From: an uncultured Adlercreutzia sp.
Lineage (GTDB): Bacteria > Actinomycetota > Coriobacteriia > Coriobacteriales > Eggerthellaceae
DNA: 64,000 nt
Assembly: GCF_958431955.1 (NCBI RefSeq)
Contig: NZ_CAUASN010000001.1
Location: 62,001 to 126,000 of the forward strand
Direction of reading: 5' to 3'
Within the stretch, counting starts at the first letter, position 1, and each line of letters starts with the position of its first letter. The notes under the pieces were generated by a model. It was not told the DNA's origin. It worked only from the letters and a program-made list of their open reading frames with translations, and did no database searches. The translations under genes were made by a program, and so were the position numbers. This document shows positions 35,074-43,476 of the stretch, in pieces.

Positions 35074-35146
35074 CCAAGCGAAGCCTGCCCGAGCTAAATG
35101 CCCGCGGACCTTCCCGGACAAGCATCGAACAAAGGAGTTTATTTCT

Positions 35147-36580
35147 ATGAAGATGTTCATTAACGGCAAAGCGGCCGATTCCTCCGACGGCGCTTCCATC
35201 GACGTTGTCAACCCGGCGACGGGCGTGGTGGTGGACACGGTTCCCGCCGCCACCGCCGAGGACGTGGCCGAGGCCGTGAAGTTCGCCCGCGCCGCCCAGC
35301 CCGAGTGGAACGCCGTGCCGGTGTGGAAGCGCGCCGAGATCATGATGGCCTTCCTCGACCTGGTGGAGCGCGACAAGGAGAAGCTCGCCCGCACCCTGTC
35401 CGACGAGACCGGCAAGCCCATCACCGAGGCCCGCGCCGAGATCGGCAACATTCCGATCGCCTTCAAGGCGTTCTCCGAGCGCGCGAAGCACCTCTACGAC
35501 GAGGTCATCACCGCCGGCTGCGAGCAGGGTCAGGACACCACGGTGCTCATCACCCGCCGCGAGCCTCTCGGCGTGGTGGCCGCGGTCATCCCCTTCAACT
35601 TCCCCTGCGACCTGTTCGACCAGAAGGTGGCCCCGGCGCTTCTGGCCGGCAACTCCGTCATCGTGAAGCCCTCTACCGATAACCCGCTGACCCTGTGCAT
35701 GCTGACCGCCCTGCTCGGCGAGGCCGGCGTTACCCCCGGTGCCGCCCAGATCGTCACCGGCCGCGGCTCGGTGGTGGGCCACGAGCTGTGCGCGAACCCC
35801 GACGTGGACCTCGTGACGCTCACCGGCTCCACCGAGGTGGGCATCGAGACCGCCGAGGTATGCGCCAAGACCCTCACCCACACCGCGCTGGAGCTCGGCG
35901 GCAACGACGCCTTCGTCGTGATGCCCGATGCCGACATCGAGCTGGCCGCTAGCGAGGTCATCTGGGGCCGTATGTACAACACCGGCCAGGTGTGCTGCGC
36001 TTCCAAACGCTTCCTCGTGCACGAGGACGTGGCCGAGGAATTCACGAAGAAGGTCGTGGAGAAGATCGGCGCCCTGAAGCAGGGTATGCCGTCGGAGGAG
36101 GACACCCAGATCGGCTGCCTCATCTCCGAGAAGGCTGCCAAGACCGTGGAGGAGCAGATCCAGCTTACCGTGCAGCAGGGCGGCAAGATCGTCCTCGGCG
36201 GCGGCCGCGACGGCGCCTTCATCGAGCCGACGGTCATCGTGGACGTGCCGAAGACGGCGGACGTGGCCATCGACATGGAGATCTTCGGCCCGGTGGTGCC
36301 CATCATCACCTTCAAGACCGCCGACGAGGCCATCGAGATCGCGAACGCCTCGAAGTTCGGTCTGTCCAGCTGCATCTTCTCGGCCGACCAGAAGACCTGC
36401 GCGAAGTTCGCCTGCGAGCTTGAGGCCGGCGGCGTGGTCATCAACGGCGCGAGCTTCTACCGCTCCTTCGAGCAGCCCTTCGGCGGCTACAAGTACTCCG
36501 GCATCGGCACCGAGGGCGTCATGAGCACCTTCGACGAGATGACCCACACCAAGTCCATCGTGCTGAAGAACATCCTGTAG
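35147..36580 (+). CDS. NAD(P)-dependent aldehyde dehydrogenase (succinate-semialdehyde/lactaldehyde dehydrogenase-like)
   Basis: A 477-residue aldehyde dehydrogenase oxidising an aldehyde to a carboxylate with NAD(P). The ATG at 35147 is preceded by AAAGGAG; in-frame codons upstream are not needed. The cofactor region has VIPFNFPCDLFDQKVAPALLAGN and VIVKPST. LTGSTEVGIE, the catalytic Glu in LELGGNDAF and the nucleophile Cys in NTGQVCCASKRF are all present, and the family end GGYKYSGIGTEG is intact. The substrate cannot be read from sequence; relatives act on succinate semialdehyde, lactaldehyde or glycolaldehyde. A strong terminator follows, and a 25-base palindrome in its leader suggests dedicated control. 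Confidence 0.88.
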   Translation: MKMFINGKAADSSDGASIDVVNPATGVVVDTVPAATAEDVAEAVKFARAAQPEWNAVPVWKRAEIMMAFLDLVERDKEKLARTLSDETGKPITEARAEIGNIPIAFKAFSERAKHLYDEVITAGCEQGQDTTVLITRREPLGVVAAVIPFNFPCDLFDQKVAPALLAGNSVIVKPSTDNPLTLCMLTALLGEAGVTPGAAQIVTGRGSVVGHELCANPDVDLVTLTGSTEVGIETAEVCAKTLTHTALELGGNDAFVVMPDADIELAASEVIWGRMYNTGQVCCASKRFLVHEDVAEEFTKKVVEKIGALKQGMPSEEDTQIGCLISEKAAKTVEEQIQLTVQQGGKIVLGGGRDGAFIEPTVIVDVPKTADVAIDMEIFGPVVPIITFKTADEAIEIANASKFGLSSCIFSADQKTCAKFACELEAGGVVINGASFYRSFEQPFGGYKYSGIGTEGVMSTFDEMTHTKSIVLKNIL

Positions 36581-36620
36581 GAGCTTCGGAATCAGAGCGC
36601 CGCCTGTAAGGGCGGTCAAG

Positions 36621-36652
36621 AAAGCGGGCCGGGAGAGATCCCGGCCCGCTTT
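36621..36652 (+). terminator. terminator after aldehyde dehydrogenase
   Basis: A 14-base perfect stem (36621-36634 with 36639-36652), GAGA loop, ends in TTT. Confidence 0.85.
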
Positions 36653-36714
36653 GCTGTTGAGGAGCCCTCGGCTGGCAGCTGCCGTGAGGGATGTGAAGCT
36701 TGCTGCGGGGGCCC

Positions 36715-37632
36715 TCAGCTCACGGTGAAGAAGGCGTAGTCGGCTTCGCCCTGGGGGAAGGTGGCGTCGATTCGGTAGAGGTCGCCCGGCTCGATAGTGA
36801 ACGCCGCTGCCCCGTCTTCCCCGAGCGTGCAGGGAACGTTGGTGTCATCGGCGGTGGGATCGACCTTCGCCGCGTCGGCGGTAGAGCCGGCGGCCAGCGG
36901 GATGCGCTCGATCTCCACCGAGGTGGGGTTCACCGAGAAGGCCGCGAAAGCGTCCACGGCGCCGCTGATGCGGGCGTCGGGCGCGCCGTCGAGCACAGTC
37001 CCATCGGCGTTCAGGATGTCCCCGTCCTGGGCCACGCGATCGGGGGTTCCGTCGGGCTGGTCGAAGGCCCATTCGTAGCTGTAGGGGTTCAGCATGACGC
37101 TCACCTGGGCGTCAGTCGTCTTGTAGTCGAGGTTGCCGACGGGCACCTGGCTCTGATCGGGCGCAGCGAACACGGTGTCCACAATGTCGGCGTACTGCTC
37201 GGCATCGGCGGGGCTTCCCTGCTCGACCACTTCCACCTTCGTGATGCCGGGGTACTGGCCGGGATAGCTCTCCAGCATGATGCCGTTGCCCGTCACCTGC
37301 ACGATGTTGCCCGCCACCAGGTCGTCCTCGTCGACTTCCTGGCCGTTGTAGATGATGGCCGCGTCGTCGATGTTGGTGGGAATGTAGGGGGTCTGGGTCT
37401 CCTGGTCGACGAAGAGCAGCTCGTCGCCGTTGGCGTAGGCCACCATGGCCGTACTGGTCACCTCGCCGGCCGCCGGCTCGCCGCCGGCGTTCGGCTGCGC
37501 TGCAGCGTCGTCGCTGCGCGTTGCGGGGGCAGCCTCGTTGGAGCCGCCCTGGAGGGAGCAGGCCGAGCACGCCATGAGCCCGAAGGCCAGCATCGCCATG
37601 GCCGCGACGCGCAACGTTTTCGTCATGTTCAT
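36715..37632 (-). CDS. secreted lipoprotein, function unknown
   Basis: A 305-residue lipoprotein. The start at MNMTKTLR (37632) follows AAAGGCGG; an alternative is the second Met. The signal peptide ends in a lipobox, FGLMAC, so the Cys near residue 22 should be lipidated. A short Ala/Pro/Asn linker leads into an Asp/Glu-rich extracytoplasmic domain with no catalytic motif I recognise. It contains YNGQEVDEDDLVAGNIVQVTGNG, suggestive of a small beta-barrel. It is transcribed alone, between a terminator shared with the dehydrogenase and the proC hairpin. Confidence 0.7.
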   Translation of the reverse strand: MNMTKTLRVAAMAMLAFGLMACSACSLQGGSNEAAPATRSDDAAAQPNAGGEPAAGEVTSTAMVAYANGDELLFVDQETQTPYIPTNIDDAAIIYNGQEVDEDDLVAGNIVQVTGNGIMLESYPGQYPGITKVEVVEQGSPADAEQYADIVDTVFAAPDQSQVPVGNLDYKTTDAQVSVMLNPYSYEWAFDQPDGTPDRVAQDGDILNADGTVLDGAPDARISGAVDAFAAFSVNPTSVEIERIPLAAGSTADAAKVDPTADDTNVPCTLGEDGAAAFTIEPGDLYRIDATFPQGEADYAFFTVS

Positions 37633-37751
37633 AGTTCCGCCTTTCAGAGGGGATGCGGGCTCAATCATAGTCCGCTCGACGCGCAGATTGGAAAACGGTA
37701 GCCGAACCGTAGGCGGCTCGGGGCTGAAAGCGCTTCCGGGGCGTACCCTTT

Positions 37752-37790
37752 GCGTGAGGATCTGGCGTTCGAGCCGCCAGGTCCTCACGC
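37752..37790 (-). terminator. terminator-like hairpin after proC
   Basis: A 16-pair stem with one T-G pair (37752-37767 with 37775-37790), just past the proC stop. No T-run follows on the minus strand, so termination is inferred from position and stability. Confidence 0.5.
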
Positions 37791-37806
37791 CGCATGCCGG
37801 GACGGG

Positions 37807-38631
37807 CTACAGCTCCTTCGCCTTCGTGACGCAGGCGCCGACGGCCTCCATGGCCGCTGCCCGGAAGGCGCGCTGCTCCAGGGCGCGCACGCCCTCGATG
37901 GTGGTGCCGCCCGGCGAGCACACCATGTCCTTCAAGTCTCCCGGGTGGCGGCCCGTTTCCAGCACGAGCTGCGCCGATCCGGCCACGGCCGCCGCCGCGA
38001 ACTCGTAGGCTTGGGCGCGGGGCATGCCCGCTTCCACGGCGCCGTCGGCCAAAGCCTCGATGAACATGAACACAAAGGCCGGCGAGCTGCCCGCCACCGC
38101 GCTCGCGGCATCCATCAGGCGCTCGGGGATGACGATGGCGCGGCCGAAGCTCTCCATGAGCGCGAGGCAGGCGGCCTCGTCGGCTTCGGTAGCTCCGGGG
38201 CCGGGGCACGCGGCGGTGCATCCGGCGTTTACGAGGGCCGGGGTGTTCGGCATGCAGCGGATGAGGTGCATGGTGCTCACGTCGCGCGCGAACAGCGCGG
38301 CGATGCGCTCCAAAGTGAGGCCGGCGGCGATGGAGATGACCAGGGCGTCGGGGCGCACCGCGTCACGAATCTCATCGATGACCTCGCCGAAGAACTGCGG
38401 CTTCACGGCCAGCACCAGTACGTCGGCGCCTGCTGCCACCTCGCGGTTGTCGGCGGTTACGGCAATGCCGAACTCCTCGGCCCGCGCCCGGCGCGTGGCC
38501 TCGGTCTTGGCCGAGCCGATGATGTCGCCGGCGCTCAGGGGCGCCTGGCCGTCCAGACTCACGCCCTTCCGCAGCATGCCGCCGATGATGGCGCTCGCCA
38601 TGTTACCCAGCCCGATAAACCCGATTCTCAC
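37807..38631 (-). CDS. proC: pyrroline-5-carboxylate reductase
   Basis: The last step of proline synthesis, reducing 1-pyrroline-5-carboxylate with NAD(P)H. The protein has 274 residues, typical of the family. The start is GTG at 38631, preceded by AAAGGAAGG. The Rossmann motif is RIGFIGLGNMASAIIGG (about 2-18). VLAVKPQ, HLIRCMPNTPALVNAG and the signature HPGDLKDMVCSPGGTTIEG are all intact. It is a single gene with inverted repeats upstream. Confidence 0.95.
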   Translation of the reverse strand: MRIGFIGLGNMASAIIGGMLRKGVSLDGQAPLSAGDIIGSAKTEATRRARAEEFGIAVTADNREVAAGADVLVLAVKPQFFGEVIDEIRDAVRPDALVISIAAGLTLERIAALFARDVSTMHLIRCMPNTPALVNAGCTAACPGPGATEADEAACLALMESFGRAIVIPERLMDAASAVAGSSPAFVFMFIEALADGAVEAGMPRAQAYEFAAAAVAGSAQLVLETGRHPGDLKDMVCSPGGTTIEGVRALEQRAFRAAAMEAVGACVTKAKEL

Positions 38632-38661
38632 AGGTGCCTTCCTTTCTGTTGGCCCAATCTC

Positions 38662-38738
38662 GCGTGGTCGCTCAAGCGAACAGCCTTGTTTTGACCACGC
38701 ATTTGACCTGGAATTTTTCAACAAATTACCAGGTCAAA
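38662..38738. promoter_or_regulatory. two tandem inverted repeats upstream of proC
   Basis: GCGTGGTC (38662-38669) pairs with GACCACGC (38693-38700). TTTGACCTGG (38702-38711) pairs with CCAGGTCAAA (38729-38738). The motifs share a TTTGACC core, suggesting repeated sites for one regulator. Confidence 0.5.
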
Positions 38739-38792
38739 CACCCTGTATCAACATGGACAAAAAGGGCATCTTTGCACGAGCACAGTATACAA

Positions 38793-38823
38793 GAAGCGCC
38801 CCCGGCCGAACCGGGGGCGCTTC
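38793..38823 (-). terminator. terminator of the APC permease gene
   Basis: A 13-base perfect stem (38793-38805 with 38811-38823), 5-base loop, followed on the minus strand by TTGTAT. Confidence 0.7.
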
Positions 38824-38987
38824 GCGGGCGTCATATGCGGCGCAGATCGCGCGCCGCGGCCCATGCGCGGGTGGCGTGTCAGGCCTGCGCGTCGTGCAAG
38901 GTCTGTCGCGACCTTGCCTGGGCTGCATGGCGCGGCTCTGCGCGGGTGGCGCATCGTAAGGTCGCGCGACGTGCGCCTGTCGCTACC

Positions 38988-40391
38988 CTACACCTCGAGG
39001 TGCTTGAAGGCCTCGGGCACTTCCTTGAAGCCCTTGGAGATGACGGCGGCGATAATGAGACCCACGATAAACCAGCTGACACCCACGCCGTAGGTGAGCG
39101 CGTCGAAGCCGGTGAACACGTAGATCAGAATGAGAATGCCGATCCAGGGGCAGATGAGGTAGCGCAGGACGGCCTTCCCGCCACGCTGCTTCTCCTTGCA
39201 CCAGAAGTACCAGAACACGCCGAAGTTCAGCACGATGAACGAGGCGAGGGCGCCGAAGTTCACCATGGGGGCGAGCACGGTCATGCCGCCGAACTGGCCG
39301 GCGGTCAGGGTGAGGATCAGCGAGAAGCCGCCGAGGAAGATGGCCGCCACCCAGGGGGTCTGGTACTTGGGATGCACCTTGCCGAGCACGCGGGGGAGCA
39401 CGCCGTCGCGGCCCATGGAGAACAGCAGGCGCGAGGAGGCGATCTGGGCGTTCATGATGTTGGCAATGCCGATGGCGACGATGTTGATGACGAGCATGAA
39501 GTTCTGCAGGAGCAGGCCGCCGGCGGTGTAGCAGGCGTCGAAGAAGCCCATGTCGGGGTCGGTGTTCGCCCAGTCGGGCAGGATGAGGGCCGCCACGTAG
39601 GTCTGAACCACGAACACCACGATCATAATGCACAGGGCGATGAGGATGCCCTTGCCGATGTTCTTCTCGGGCTGGTAGGTCTCCTCGGCGAGGGTGGACA
39701 TGCCGTCGAAGCCGAGGAAGGACAGGCAGGCGAGGGACACGGCGGTGGCCACGAAGTGGAGGTCGACCTCGCCGGGCTTGTAGAACGGCTCGGTGGAGAA
39801 CTCGCCGTAGCCGCCGCCACCGGAGACGTACATGCAGCCCACGGCGATGAACACGATGAGGGCGATGATCTCCACGGCGAAGATGACCCAGTCAACGCCC
39901 TTGGACATGGTGATGCCGCGCACGTTCACGAAGGTGTTGAAGGCGATGAACACAAGCACCCAGAGCCACCAGGGAGAACCGGGCACGAGCGTCGTTCCCC
40001 AGTTGGCCACCATGACCAGCAGCAGCGAGGGCACCAGGATGTAGTCCAGCAGGATGAGCCAGCCGGACATGAAGCCCACGTGCGGGTTGATGGCGCGCTG
40101 CACGTAGGAATACACCGAGCCCGCGATGGGGAACTTGTTGGACATGGCGGCGTAGCTCAGAGCGGTGAAGCTGATGGCCACGAAGCCGATGATGTACACG
40201 AGCGGGGTGAGGCCGCCGGATTCCACCTGCAGCGAGCCCCAGATGGACTGCGGTGCAATGAGCACCATGAACAGCACGCCATACAAGATGACGTCGTGAA
40301 GCCGAAGGCCGCGCTTCAGCTCCTGCTTGTAGCCGAAGGCCTCGATGTCCTCACCGAGACCGATCGTCGGCTCTTGAACGGGTTTTGACAT
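38988..40391 (-). CDS. APC-family amino acid permease
   Basis: A 467-residue secondary transporter of the amino acid-polyamine-organocation superfamily, with about 12 hydrophobic helices. The first helix region has LYGVLFMVLIAPQSIWG, and the FPIAGSVYSYVQRAINPHVGFMSGW loop matches the family (PxAGS.Y.Y). The start at 40391 is preceded by GGAAGGAGACAGG within a long purine-rich leader. The substrate is not readable; relatives import amino acids or exchange them with amines. Upstream on the same strand is an acetamidase/formamidase, 268 bases away, so the two may be related in nitrogen metabolism. Confidence 0.85.
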   Translation of the reverse strand: MSKPVQEPTIGLGEDIEAFGYKQELKRGLRLHDVILYGVLFMVLIAPQSIWGSLQVESGGLTPLVYIIGFVAISFTALSYAAMSNKFPIAGSVYSYVQRAINPHVGFMSGWLILLDYILVPSLLLVMVANWGTTLVPGSPWWLWVLVFIAFNTFVNVRGITMSKGVDWVIFAVEIIALIVFIAVGCMYVSGGGGYGEFSTEPFYKPGEVDLHFVATAVSLACLSFLGFDGMSTLAEETYQPEKNIGKGILIALCIMIVVFVVQTYVAALILPDWANTDPDMGFFDACYTAGGLLLQNFMLVINIVAIGIANIMNAQIASSRLLFSMGRDGVLPRVLGKVHPKYQTPWVAAIFLGGFSLILTLTAGQFGGMTVLAPMVNFGALASFIVLNFGVFWYFWCKEKQRGGKAVLRYLICPWIGILILIYVFTGFDALTYGVGVSWFIVGLIIAAVISKGFKEVPEAFKHLEV

Positions 40392-40471
40392 TCCTGTCTC
40401 CTTCCTTTCCGTTCCCTTTCCTTTCCCTCTATCTCAAATCTCGCCAAAAGCGCATGGGCGAAGCGGGCTGC

Positions 40472-40490
40472 GCGGGGCGGTGCGCCCCGC
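40472..40490. other. hairpin between acetamidase and permease genes
   Basis: GCGGGGCG (40472-40479) and CGCCCCGC (40483-40490) with a GTG loop. No T-run; it could attenuate or stabilise the transcript. Confidence 0.35.
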
Positions 40491-40659
40491 AGGCCTCAAG
40501 GCCCGTGCGTTCTCGGCGAGGGTTGAGCGAATACGCCGCGCCTCGTGGGACGGCGGGCGTCTCCCTCGCGACGCGCGGATGCTCCCCAGCATGCCGCACG
40601 TCGTCGGCACCCGGCGCCGGCGGCTCCCCGCCAGCACCGCGCCGTCAGGCCCCGAGCTC

Positions 40660-41565
40660 CTAGCCCACCAGCGGCGGGAACTGGGGCAGCTTGGGGGTGC
40701 CGATGCGCAGGGACAGCTGCACCTCGCAGGGCTTGCATCCCTGGCTGATCTCCACGTCGGACTGCACCGACATGTACATGTAGGTGTCCACGGCGTCCCA
40801 GCCGGTAATGCGCATGAGCAGGCGCTGCATCTCCTTCGATGCGCACACGAGCGCCTCGTTGTACTCCTGGGCGCTGGCGTTCACGTACCACTTGCCCGCC
40901 GGGCCGAAGGTCTCCAGCACGGGCCAGTGCAGCTCGAAGTTCTTCAGCACGCCCACGCGCACGGTGATCTCGGCGGCAATCTCGATGCCGGTGCCGCACA
41001 GCTCCGCGTCGCCCATGGTGGCGTGCACGTCGCCCATCTGCAGCAGGGCGCCGGGAACGCGTACGGGGAAGTAGAGGCGGGTGCCTTTGGTGATGAGCTT
41101 GTTGTCCATGTTGCCACCGTAGTTGCCCACGAAGCCGTCGGCCGGCGCGCCCTCGGCCGGGGCGGTGCCGATGACGCCGATCATAGGGTTGATGGGGAAG
41201 CGCACGCCGTTGAAGTCGGCCATGCCGTCCTTAATGCGGATCTTCTTCGTGCGGTAGTCGGTGCCCTCGAACAGCGGCCCGCAATGGTCGTCGGTGGCGA
41301 TGGTACCCTCGTCGGCCACCTGGATGTCGTAGATGTCCACCACGAGCACGTCGCCCACCTCGGCGCCTTCCACGTACACGGGGCCCGCGGCCGGGTTGGT
41401 GATGTTGTAGGAGAAGTCCATGTCGCGCATGGTGACCGACTCGTCGGTGAGGCGGCCCGAGAAGCAATCGAGGCTCTTGAACACGAGTACCTCGCCCGGA
41501 TGCGCGGTATAGCACGGCGGGTTGTCCTTCGAGAACGCGTACACCCTCTCTTCGATAATCTGCAT
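40660..41565 (-). CDS. acetamidase/formamidase family amidohydrolase
   Basis: A 301-residue enzyme of the FmdA_AmdA family, which hydrolyses short amides such as formamide or acetamide to the acid and ammonia. Matching segments are TAHPGEVLVFKSLDCFSG, NPAAGPVYVEGAEVGDVLVVDI, PINPMIGVIGTAPAEG, YGGNMDN and the metal-site region LLQMGDVHATMGDAELCGTGIE. The family is typically 300-400 residues, so this is a short but complete form. The ATG at 41565 follows AGGGGG. It is divergent from the adenylation enzyme gene. Confidence 0.88.
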   Translation of the reverse strand: MQIIEERVYAFSKDNPPCYTAHPGEVLVFKSLDCFSGRLTDESVTMRDMDFSYNITNPAAGPVYVEGAEVGDVLVVDIYDIQVADEGTIATDDHCGPLFEGTDYRTKKIRIKDGMADFNGVRFPINPMIGVIGTAPAEGAPADGFVGNYGGNMDNKLITKGTRLYFPVRVPGALLQMGDVHATMGDAELCGTGIEIAAEITVRVGVLKNFELHWPVLETFGPAGKWYVNASAQEYNEALVCASKEMQRLLMRITGWDAVDTYMYMSVQSDVEISQGCKPCEVQLSLRIGTPKLPQFPPLVG

Positions 41566-41859
41566 GAGTGCCCCCTAAGCACGTCGGACACGGCCCAAAA
41601 ACTGCGCCGCGAAATAGATGGAACCATGATACTCCCTCTCAGGTTTCCTACAGATTGCGCGGCCATAGTTTTTTGCGCTAGTGCAAGAAAGAGGCCCCGA
41701 ACGCGCGGGCTGCGGCGCAGGGGAGGTGCGCTTGGGGGCGCGAAACCATCCAATCGGCGTACCGTTGGCAAAATGTTAAGGTTTTCCCTTATGAATCTTG
41801 ACCACTTTCCCAGGACGTTTACTAGAATGGAAAAGCTGCCCTAAGGGAAGGAATACGGC
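41566..41859. promoter_or_regulatory. divergent promoter region of acetamidase and dlt-like operon
   Basis: 294 bases without a gene. On the plus side TTGACC (41798-41803) and TAGAAT (41823-41828) are 19 bases apart, slightly long. AAGGGAAGGA (41843-41852) is the ribosome site. No convincing promoter was seen on the minus side. Confidence 0.4.
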
Positions 41860-43476
41860 ATGCCGCTGCGAAGAAGCGTACTCTCATACTTGGAAAATGA
41901 TGCCGACCGGCATCCCGACCGCGTCGCCGTCATCGACGAGCACGGATCGTGCACCTACGCCGCGCTGCGCGAGCGCGCCCAGGGAGCCGGCACGGCGCTC
42001 GCGGCCCGCAACGCCACGCATCGGGCCGTGGTGGTGTACATGGAGAAGGGCGCGGACGCGCTGAGCATCATGCTGGGGGCCCTGTATGCCGGCGGCTTCT
42101 ACGTGCCGGTGGATCCGCAGGTGCCCGCCGACCGCCTCGCGCGCATTGCCGGCGCCCTGGGCAACCCCCTCGTGGTGGCCGACGCCGACCGCATGGCCGC
42201 CGCCGCGGCGGCGCTGCCCGAGGGCGGCGAGCTTCTGGCGGCCGACGAGGTGCTCGCGGGTAAGGCCGATGCGGAGGCTCTCGCGGCAGCCCGTCGCGGC
42301 GTGACCGACTCCGACCCGGCCTACGTGCTGTTCACCTCGGGTTCCACGGGAACGCCGAAGGGCGTGGCCGTGAGCCATCGGGCCATCATCGACTTCATCG
42401 GCGATTTCGTCACGCTCTTCGGCTTTCGCGAGGACGACCGCGTGGCCAACCAGGCACCCTTCGACTTCGACGTGTCGGTGAAGGACATCTACGGCGCGCT
42501 CGCGGCCGGCTGCGCCCTCGTCGTGGTGCCGCGTCCTTTGTTCTCCCAGCCCGCGGCCCTCGTGGATTATTTGGAAGAGAAGCAGGTGACGGTGATGACC
42601 TGGGCCGTGGCAGCGCTCTGCCTCATCACGAGCCTGCACGGCCTGGAGGGCAAGACGCTCGCGTCGGTGCGCCGCGTGCTGTTCAGCGGCGAGGTGATGC
42701 CCGTGGAGCATCTGCGCACCTGGATGGAGCATCTGCCCGAGGCGCGCTTCGTGAACCTGTACGGGCCCACCGAGGTCACCTGCAACTGCCTGTACCATGA
42801 GATAGAGCGCGGGCGCGACTACGCCGAGGGCATCCCGCTGGGAGTCGCCTTCCCCAACCGCGAGGTGCTCGTGGTGGGCGCCGACGGCCGCGAGGTGAGC
42901 GAGCCGGGGGAGGTGGGCGAGCTTTTGGTGCGCGGCGTGTCGCTGGCCCTGGGCTACGTGGGCGATCCCGAGCGCACGGCGGCGTCCTTCACCCAGAACC
43001 CGCTGCACGACCGCTTCCCCGACCGCGTGTACCGCACGGGCGATTTGGCCGCCTACAACGAGTCCGGCGAGCTGTTCTACCGCGGGCGCGTGGACAACCA
43101 GATCAAGCACCAGGGCCACCGCGTCGAGCTGGAGGAAGTGGACCTGGCCATCGAGCGCGTGGCGGGCGTGCGCCGCTGCCGCTGCGCCTACGACAAGGAG
43201 CGCAAACGGCTCGTCGCCTTCTACGAGGGCGATGCCGACGTGGCGGCCGTGCGCGCGGAGGTGCACGAGAAGCTGCCGCCCTTCATGGTTCCCTCCCAGA
43301 TTGCCGCCGTGGAGGAGATGCCGCTCACCAAGAACGGGAAGGTGGATCGCGCCGCCCTGCTGGAGCAGAGCCGCGCGGCCGCCCGCGCTCGCCGCGCCCG
43401 TATGCGGAGCGCCCGAGGCGCCCGTGCCGACCAGGCCGAGGGCGCAAGCCCCGCCGCGAGCGAAGGAGAACGATGA
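41860..43476 (+). CDS. amino-acid adenylation enzyme (DltA-like AMP ligase)
   Basis: A 538-residue stand-alone adenylation domain that should activate an amino acid as aminoacyl-AMP and load it on the carrier protein encoded downstream. The core motifs are intact: LFTSGSTGTPKGVAVSH (about 163-179), NLYGPTEVTCNC, YRTGDLA, GRVDNQIKHQGHRVELEEV and NGKVDR with the catalytic Lys. FDFDVSVKDIY resembles the FD.S motif in DltA and peptide synthetases whose Asp holds the substrate amino group, so the substrate is probably an amino acid. The C-terminal 35 residues are an Arg/Ala-rich tail. It overlaps the next gene by four bases (ATGA). Specificity for D-alanine is not established. Confidence 0.85.
   Translation: MPLRRSVLSYLENDADRHPDRVAVIDEHGSCTYAALRERAQGAGTALAARNATHRAVVVYMEKGADALSIMLGALYAGGFYVPVDPQVPADRLARIAGALGNPLVVADADRMAAAAAALPEGGELLAADEVLAGKADAEALAAARRGVTDSDPAYVLFTSGSTGTPKGVAVSHRAIIDFIGDFVTLFGFREDDRVANQAPFDFDVSVKDIYGALAAGCALVVVPRPLFSQPAALVDYLEEKQVTVMTWAVAALCLITSLHGLEGKTLASVRRVLFSGEVMPVEHLRTWMEHLPEARFVNLYGPTEVTCNCLYHEIERGRDYAEGIPLGVAFPNREVLVVGADGREVSEPGEVGELLVRGVSLALGYVGDPERTAASFTQNPLHDRFPDRVYRTGDLAAYNESGELFYRGRVDNQIKHQGHRVELEEVDLAIERVAGVRRCRCAYDKERKRLVAFYEGDADVAAVRAEVHEKLPPFMVPSQIAAVEEMPLTKNGKVDRAALLEQSRAAARARRARMRSARGARADQAEGASPAASEGER

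Larger units (their letters stand above)
38632..38987. other. regulatory region upstream of proC and downstream of the APC permease
   Basis: No gene is supported. It holds two inverted repeats (38662-38700 and 38702-38738) and the terminator of the permease (38793-38823). On the minus strand there is a TATACT -10-like hexamer just past that terminator (about 38790-38785). The rest (38824-38987) is GC-rich and I see nothing further in it. Confidence 0.5.
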
